From Valencia hispanica (Eukaryota; Chordata; Actinopteri; Cyprinodontiformes; Valenciidae), in assembly GCA_963556495.2 (NCBI GenBank), contig OY747723.1:13300501-13364500 (forward strand): a stretch of 64,000 nucleotides of DNA, written 5' to 3'. Below, one piece after another: positions 59,327-64,000 of this stretch. The position numbers and the translations under genes were made by a program. Numbering within the stretch: position 1 is the stretch's first letter; every line of letters starts with the position of its first letter. The notes below the pieces were generated by a model that did not search any database, had not been told where the DNA came from, and saw only the letters and a program-made list of their open reading frames with translations.

Positions 59327-59480
59327 GCAAAAGTATTCGGCCCCCTTGAACTTTTCCACATTTTGTCACATTACAGCCACAAACATGAATCAATTTTATT
59401 GGAATTCCACGTGAAAGACCAAACGATGTTTGTGAATCGGAAGAACAAACTTTATATACGTTCTGTCAGCTCACAGGCTG
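59327..59480 (+). mobile_element. Well preserved Tc1 left terminal region
   Basis: Starts in a TA-rich target: 'tatatacagtggcttgcaaaagtattcggccccc', then 'acttttccacattttgtcac' and 'tacagccacaaacatgaatc'. This is close to the common fish Tc1 terminus. The matching right end is not nearby, and sequence after 59480 is unrelated, so it is a solo end or deleted copy. Confidence 0.7.
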
Positions 59481-59954
59481 CAAGGTCCGCAGGAACATGA
59501 GCCAAACACAAAAACATTGATGTCATGTTTTTATTTCAGTTGAGTCTGGAAATAAAAAGGAACAAAGCTCCCGATCGTTATGGAAGTAAGCATGAGTATA
59601 TATTGTTTCCCGGTCTCTTACTCAGACATGTATTAATGCTGAGTTCAACTAAACCATTTTTAAAGGGAGATTTTCTTTTATGAAATGTGAAAAAGATTAG
59701 ATGCTTTGTTTTGCAGGTAATGGTTTAGTTCTTTAAAAATGAACCCCAGCACATTTATTTGTGAAAATATTTGTGAATAACAGTAAATGTGGGTCTCTTT
59801 GGCTATTGATTTACTGAATTATTTTCATTCACTACATAATTATACACTTTTTGGTTAATAAATATGGTCAGACTTGAAAAAGTGTAATTCAGAAAAATTA
59901 AAATTAAAAAAGTGGAATTTTGGAAAAAATTTAGAAAATAAGGAAAGGGATTTA

Positions 59955-59969
59955 ATAATAATAATAATA

Positions 59970-60056
<87 letters not shown>

Positions 60057-60058
60057 AA
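59955..60058 (+). repeat. (TAA)n, (TA)n and poly(T) compound microsatellite
   Basis: A few AAT units, about 33 TA dinucleotides (59974-60040), then about 16 T. A strong candidate for polymorphism and cruciform formation. Confidence 0.92.
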
Positions 60059-61680
60059 TGGAATAAGCTGATGAAGCTGACAAGTTACCAATGATTACAG
60101 TTTTAAAAGGTTTTGAATCTTACTGTTTAGTGAATCACTTGAACTTTTTCTCTTGATAATCACAGACTGGGCAGTCTTAATCAATGTTACCATTTGAGTT
60201 AATAAACTACACTTGGAAATGTTAAGACATAAAACAATAAAAGGAGCATTTGAAGTTGTTGCAGCTCATTTTATTAATGTGTTTTGAAAATCAGGAGATT
60301 GTACGCAGTATGCTGGTGCCAGTGGTTTGTACAGATAAATAATTACATATTTTCAGGTTCTGAATAGTACTTCTATTCAGGCGGGACATGAATAAATTTA
60401 TGTTCCCTGGGGGGCATGACAGAAAATAACTGAGAACCACTGCTGTAGGGGAAGTGTGTTCTGGGTGATTATTTCTGGGTGTGTATTTTTCAATACAGTT
60501 TATCTGTGACCAAACTTTTAAATTAATCATTCAGTAGAGGTGTGACGGTACACAAAAATCACTATTAGGTATGTATTTGGAGTTTTTAAAATGACGGTAC
60601 ATTTTCGGTACATTTTAATCCAGAAAAATAAATAATTTTTACTTACTTTTTTCCTGAATTCCTTCCTTTCAATTCCTGAAATTAATTTGACTTTATTACG
60701 TTCTATTACTTAAAAAAGTTGAATGTATAGAACTGACTGGAGATTTAATTGGATTTTATAAAATAAATAAAATAGTACAAGCAGACATAGCCAAAGTAGA
60801 AAGCAATATAACCATTTAAATAGTTTGGCAAACCTAGTTTCCCTGCTGTACTTGAATGCAGCATAGGCAGCTGTTGGGAAAATCTCTTCTCACCAACTGG
60901 GGTTCCTCCGACTTACGTTTTATACAAAAAAAAAAGGAGTATGGGCTGATTGGATGATGCTGGTAGCCATGTGGAAATCAGCTGGTTTTTCTCTAGTATC
61001 ACTGATCTTTACATTCAGCTTGACATTGTTTCAGGTGAGTTATTCAGTTCAGTGCAGAGCGTATTATCTACCTTTTATTGCTGTAGAAAGATGCATTCAC
61101 TGACAAACATACTGATGGTTGGACCATCTTTTGTTTTCTCCTGTAGCTGCATGAGAAACCAATATTGTTCCCAAATAGCAGAGTGTAGTGATAGCAGGGG
61201 GTCCTTTCTGTTTTGTTCTGGTGTCACTTTTTAGAGTTGCGCTGTGGAAGGTTCCACTGTGCTCTGAGTTCCGCATATAAGCATTCTGCATGTTTTCAGG
61301 TGGAAAATGGCTGTATTCGTTCAGCACACAGATGTACGTTCCTAACCGACAGGGCCGTTCCGAACAATTCTGATACAAATACATGTACCATTAAATCTCT
61401 ATCATTTAGTCATTCTAAATGATCATTTTCCTTTTCCTCCCAAAAAACCTATTCAGTTTTTGTGCAAGATTTTGCACATTAAATAGGAATTATACAAACC
61501 TCATGCATGACAAAAATGTAAAATAAAGACGATGCTCTTAATATATATGTGCTTGGAAATAGAACAGTCACAAATGTTTATATTAAAGTGTAAATAAGCT
61601 AAAAAGGGGTCAGTACAGTCAGAGTGTTGATCCTTACCATAAAAGCAAGCTAAAAAACATAGAAATGTATGGTTATAGAG
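60059..61680. other. Putative intron, no gene seen
   Basis: 60537-60615 ('gaggtgtgacggtacacaaaaat', 'gacggtacattttcggtaca') resembles an end of a fish hAT-like element. No partner found. No coding exon. Confidence 0.4.
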
Positions 61681-61682
61681 TA

Positions 61683-61738
61683 GATAAATGTGGGAAATTT
61701 CAAGGGTTATGAATACTTCTCCAAGGCGCTGTATATCA
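61683..61738 (+). mobile_element. Tc1 right terminal fragment
   Basis: 'aatgtgggaaatttcaagggttatgaatacttctccaaggcgctgta' matches the common right end of fish Tc1 elements. Upstream sequence is too degraded to extend it. Confidence 0.55.
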
Positions 61739-62320
61739 TATTTGTCTTCTATGCATAGAGATTTTGATAAAAGATCCCCACAACCAGCTACTCCCTCGGT
61801 TCATCCAGCTGTTCTCTTTCTTTACCTTTATCAGATATTGTGCCTTTTAACAAAAGACTGGCCAAGCACAAACTCAGCACAAAACAAACCACGGGTGCAC
61901 ATTTTCTTTCCGTGGCCAACACGAACGGGATTAAACATTGTATAGTGTCGCTGCAAGTCATCTCCCTTGTGCATAAATCCCTCCTGACTTTCTGCTGCGG
62001 GCCGTGCAGTGAATTTACACGCTCTGCTTGCGTTATCTGTACTTTGTGTTTTCTTCAATTTCATGGGGGCTTGTGTTTGATGATAAAGAGTCAGTGGGAG
62101 TTGGTTCCTTAAGGCCGGCTTAATGTGAAAGGCCGCCGTACTGTTTGAATCACAGTGTGGAGAAACTCTTATCCTCAGCAGTCCACATTGTAAGGAACCT
62201 TCTGTGAGTGAAAAGTGTACAGTTCCTCGAAAAAGTATTCCTACTCTATAAATTGTGTCACATTACAATGCACAGGTACACGTGTTTTTGACTGTGGGGT
62301 CTGGATAACTATAGAAAAAT
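61739..62320. other. Putative intron, no gene seen
   Basis: 61740-62200 looks single-copy. 62215-62290 carries a degraded Tc1-type left end ('cctcgaaaaagtattcctac', 'gtgtcacattacaa'). Confidence 0.4.
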
Positions 62321-62324
62321 AATT

Positions 62325-62835
62325 CAAATTAAAGCTGCAAGCAGCTTCGAATGCTGCGACCGAATGCTCAACGCCTTCCGCTGAGCCTGCTGATCAAATC
62401 TGCGTGACAAAGTGTTCAAAAGGCACAAAATGGCAGCTTTCGAGCAAAATAGCCAACTTCCTGTGGAGTATTGTCAATCGCATGTTCAAATCAAGATGGC
62501 CGACTTCCTGTGCACTCGCGACTACGACGTTTTAAGGATTTTAGGTAGGTCTTGGGAATTTCTACGAGTGTGCCAATTCTCATGGCCCGTATGATGAAGT
62601 AAGCCAATGCAGCAGTGTGTTTTGAAACAATCTGGGGGACGTTGCTGAGCCAATTCTGTTGCGACTTTTGCGAAACCCTTAAAATACGTACATTTCACTT
62701 ACGACTGGTGCGTCCAGCAAATTTAGTGAGTTTTCATATATGTTTAGGCCTCCAAAAAGCCAATTAATTTGACGGAAGAATATTAAACATTTGAATAATA
62801 TTAGGCCTTCGCAGCACTTGGTTGGGCGCAATGAA
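62325..62835 (+). repeat. Deleted copy of the teleost 'GCAAGCAGC' repeat family
   Basis: Left end 'ttaaagctgcaagcagcttcgaatg' (62330-62354), with 'ccaacttcctgtggagta' and 'agatggccgacttcctgtg' inside. Right end 'aataatattaggccttcgcagcacttggttgggc' (62795-62828). This is a common teleost repeat; its superfamily is not certain to me. Confidence 0.6.
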
Positions 62836-62898
62836 ATGAAATTTTTTACTGTTGAGAAGTTTGTCTCTAGATCTGGAGTGAAGTTTAGCTTTTATGCT

Positions 62899-63938
62899 CA
62901 CAGTGGTTTTTCCCCTTCCTGATTTCCTTTTTGTCATGTTTGTTACATTTAAATGTTTCAGATCATCAAACAAATGTGAATATTAAGTCAGAGACAACAC
63001 ACACAAACACGAAATTCAGTTTTTAAATAAGTTTTTATTATTAAAGAGAGAAAAAAAACTTACATGACCCTGTGTGACAGCGTTTCATCACACCTAAGTT
63101 CAATTTCTCTAGCCACGCCCAGGCCTGATTACTTCCACATCTGTTCTCAATCACAAAATCACTTTAATCAGTCCTGCCTGACAAAGTGAAGTAGACCAAA
63201 AGATCCTCAAAAAACAGACATGTCGAAATCGAAAGAAATTCCGGAACAAAATTGAAAGGGAGTAATAAGAAGAAACATAAAAGCTCATCTCAATTTAGCC
63301 GGAAAACATCTTGATGATCCTTAAGACTTGTGGGAAAGTCCTCTGCGAACTGAGAAAACAAAAGTTGAACTTTTTGGAGGTGAGTTTGAAGGTGTGGTGT
63401 CTCATTGCATCTGGCGTAAAAGTAACACCACATTTCAGAAAATGAACATCGTACCATCACTAAAACATGGTGGTGGTTTTAAAAAATATTCTGGGACTGT
63501 TTTGCTGCTTCAGGATTTTGAAGACCTCGTGTGATAAATAGAACTATGAATTCTGCTGTCTACCAAAAAATCCTGAAGGAGAAGATTGGTGACCTCGAGC
63601 TGAAACCAACTTGGGTTCTGCAGCCGAGTAATAATCCAAAACACACCAGTAAGTCCACCTCTGATTTGGCTGAAGAAAAACAAAATGAAGACTTTAGAGT
63701 GGCCTAGTCAAAGTCCCAACCAGTTATTAGATTTATAAGGCAATCACACACAGGGCCATGTTGGTTTGGATTTTTCTTCTTAATAATTAAAAACCTTCAT
63801 TTAAAAAACACATTTTGTTTTTTGTCGTGATGTCTTTGACTTATATATACATTTGTTTGATGATCTGAAACATTTAAGTGTGACATGCAAAAAAATAAGA
63901 AATCAGGAAGGGGACTAACAGTTTTTCACACCACTGTA
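62899..63938 (+). pseudogene. Complete-length but inactive Tc1-like element
   Basis: Inverted terminal regions of about 78-90 bp with an indel: CAGTGGT... near 62901 and ...ACCACTG at 63930-63936. Both contain 'aatgtttcagatcatcaaacaaatg' (left 62952-62976; inverted on the right at 63850-63875). The transposase region is + strand and broken: KTWESPLRTEKTKVELFGG- and SLKHGGG-like pieces in 63328-63534, then stops. The target TA survives only on the right (CTGTAGG). About 1040 bp overall. Confidence 0.78.
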
Positions 63939-64000
63939 GGTAAGCTAACAAGGACTCAGGAACTGTGGAAATCTTACCAAAACACTTTCCAGATTTAAAG

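Noticed and set aside
59855..60091. Frames of repeated Ile-Tyr
   Set aside because: Translation of the TA microsatellite.

Overview
The window looks like teleost fish nuclear DNA. It carries the 3' part of a large vertebrate striated-muscle gene with introns and signals typical of vertebrates. The intergenic and intronic DNA is dense in teleost-type mobile DNA: Tc1/mariner, hAT, Harbinger-like, Rex1 and L2-like LINEs, and tRNA-derived SINEs. I cannot name the species.

Region 1, about 869-17410 (+ strand): the 3' end of xirp2 (Xin actin-binding repeat-containing protein 2). A single giant exon (869-10073) encodes about 3070 residues with 27 canonical 16-residue Xin repeats, 17 further degenerate repeat units, a proline-rich EVH1-ligand region and conserved C-terminal blocks. 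About 5.3 kb downstream, two exons (15413-15546 and 15643-17170) encode a complete LIM domain and an acidic tail, followed by a polyadenylation signal at 17389. The exon phases fit a two-product model. Skipping the giant exon puts the LIM exons in their LIM frame. Including it shifts the frame, so the same exon ends the long protein after about 30 residues. The 5' exons lie upstream of the window.

Region 2, about 17.4-24.5 kb: intergenic DNA with Tc1 relics, a tRNA-SINE with perfect 13-bp target duplications, an LTR-like segment and a TTAA-flanked inverted-repeat element.

Region 3, about 24.55-24.97 kb: a CpG-rich block with two inverted CCAAT boxes, a GC box, a GA microsatellite and a good splice donor. 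It looks like the promoter and non-coding first exon of a + strand gene. By vertebrate synteny (XIRP2 then B3GALT1, same strand) the best candidate is b3galt1; this is inference.

Region 4, about 25-64 kb: no host coding exon is visible. It fits a long first intron filled with transposon relics. Several hAT-type insertions can be delimited to the base by 8-bp target duplications (28020-28765, 39137-40144, 40780-40981, 49282-50316). There is also a Harbinger-like element at 12003-12726, a Rex1 LINE with a near-intact reverse transcriptase, an L2-like LINE relic, another LINE 3' fragment, a hAT transposase relic and many Tc1 fragments. The most interesting biology is the alternative-frame exon architecture of xirp2 and the second, LIM-free class of Xin-like repeats.
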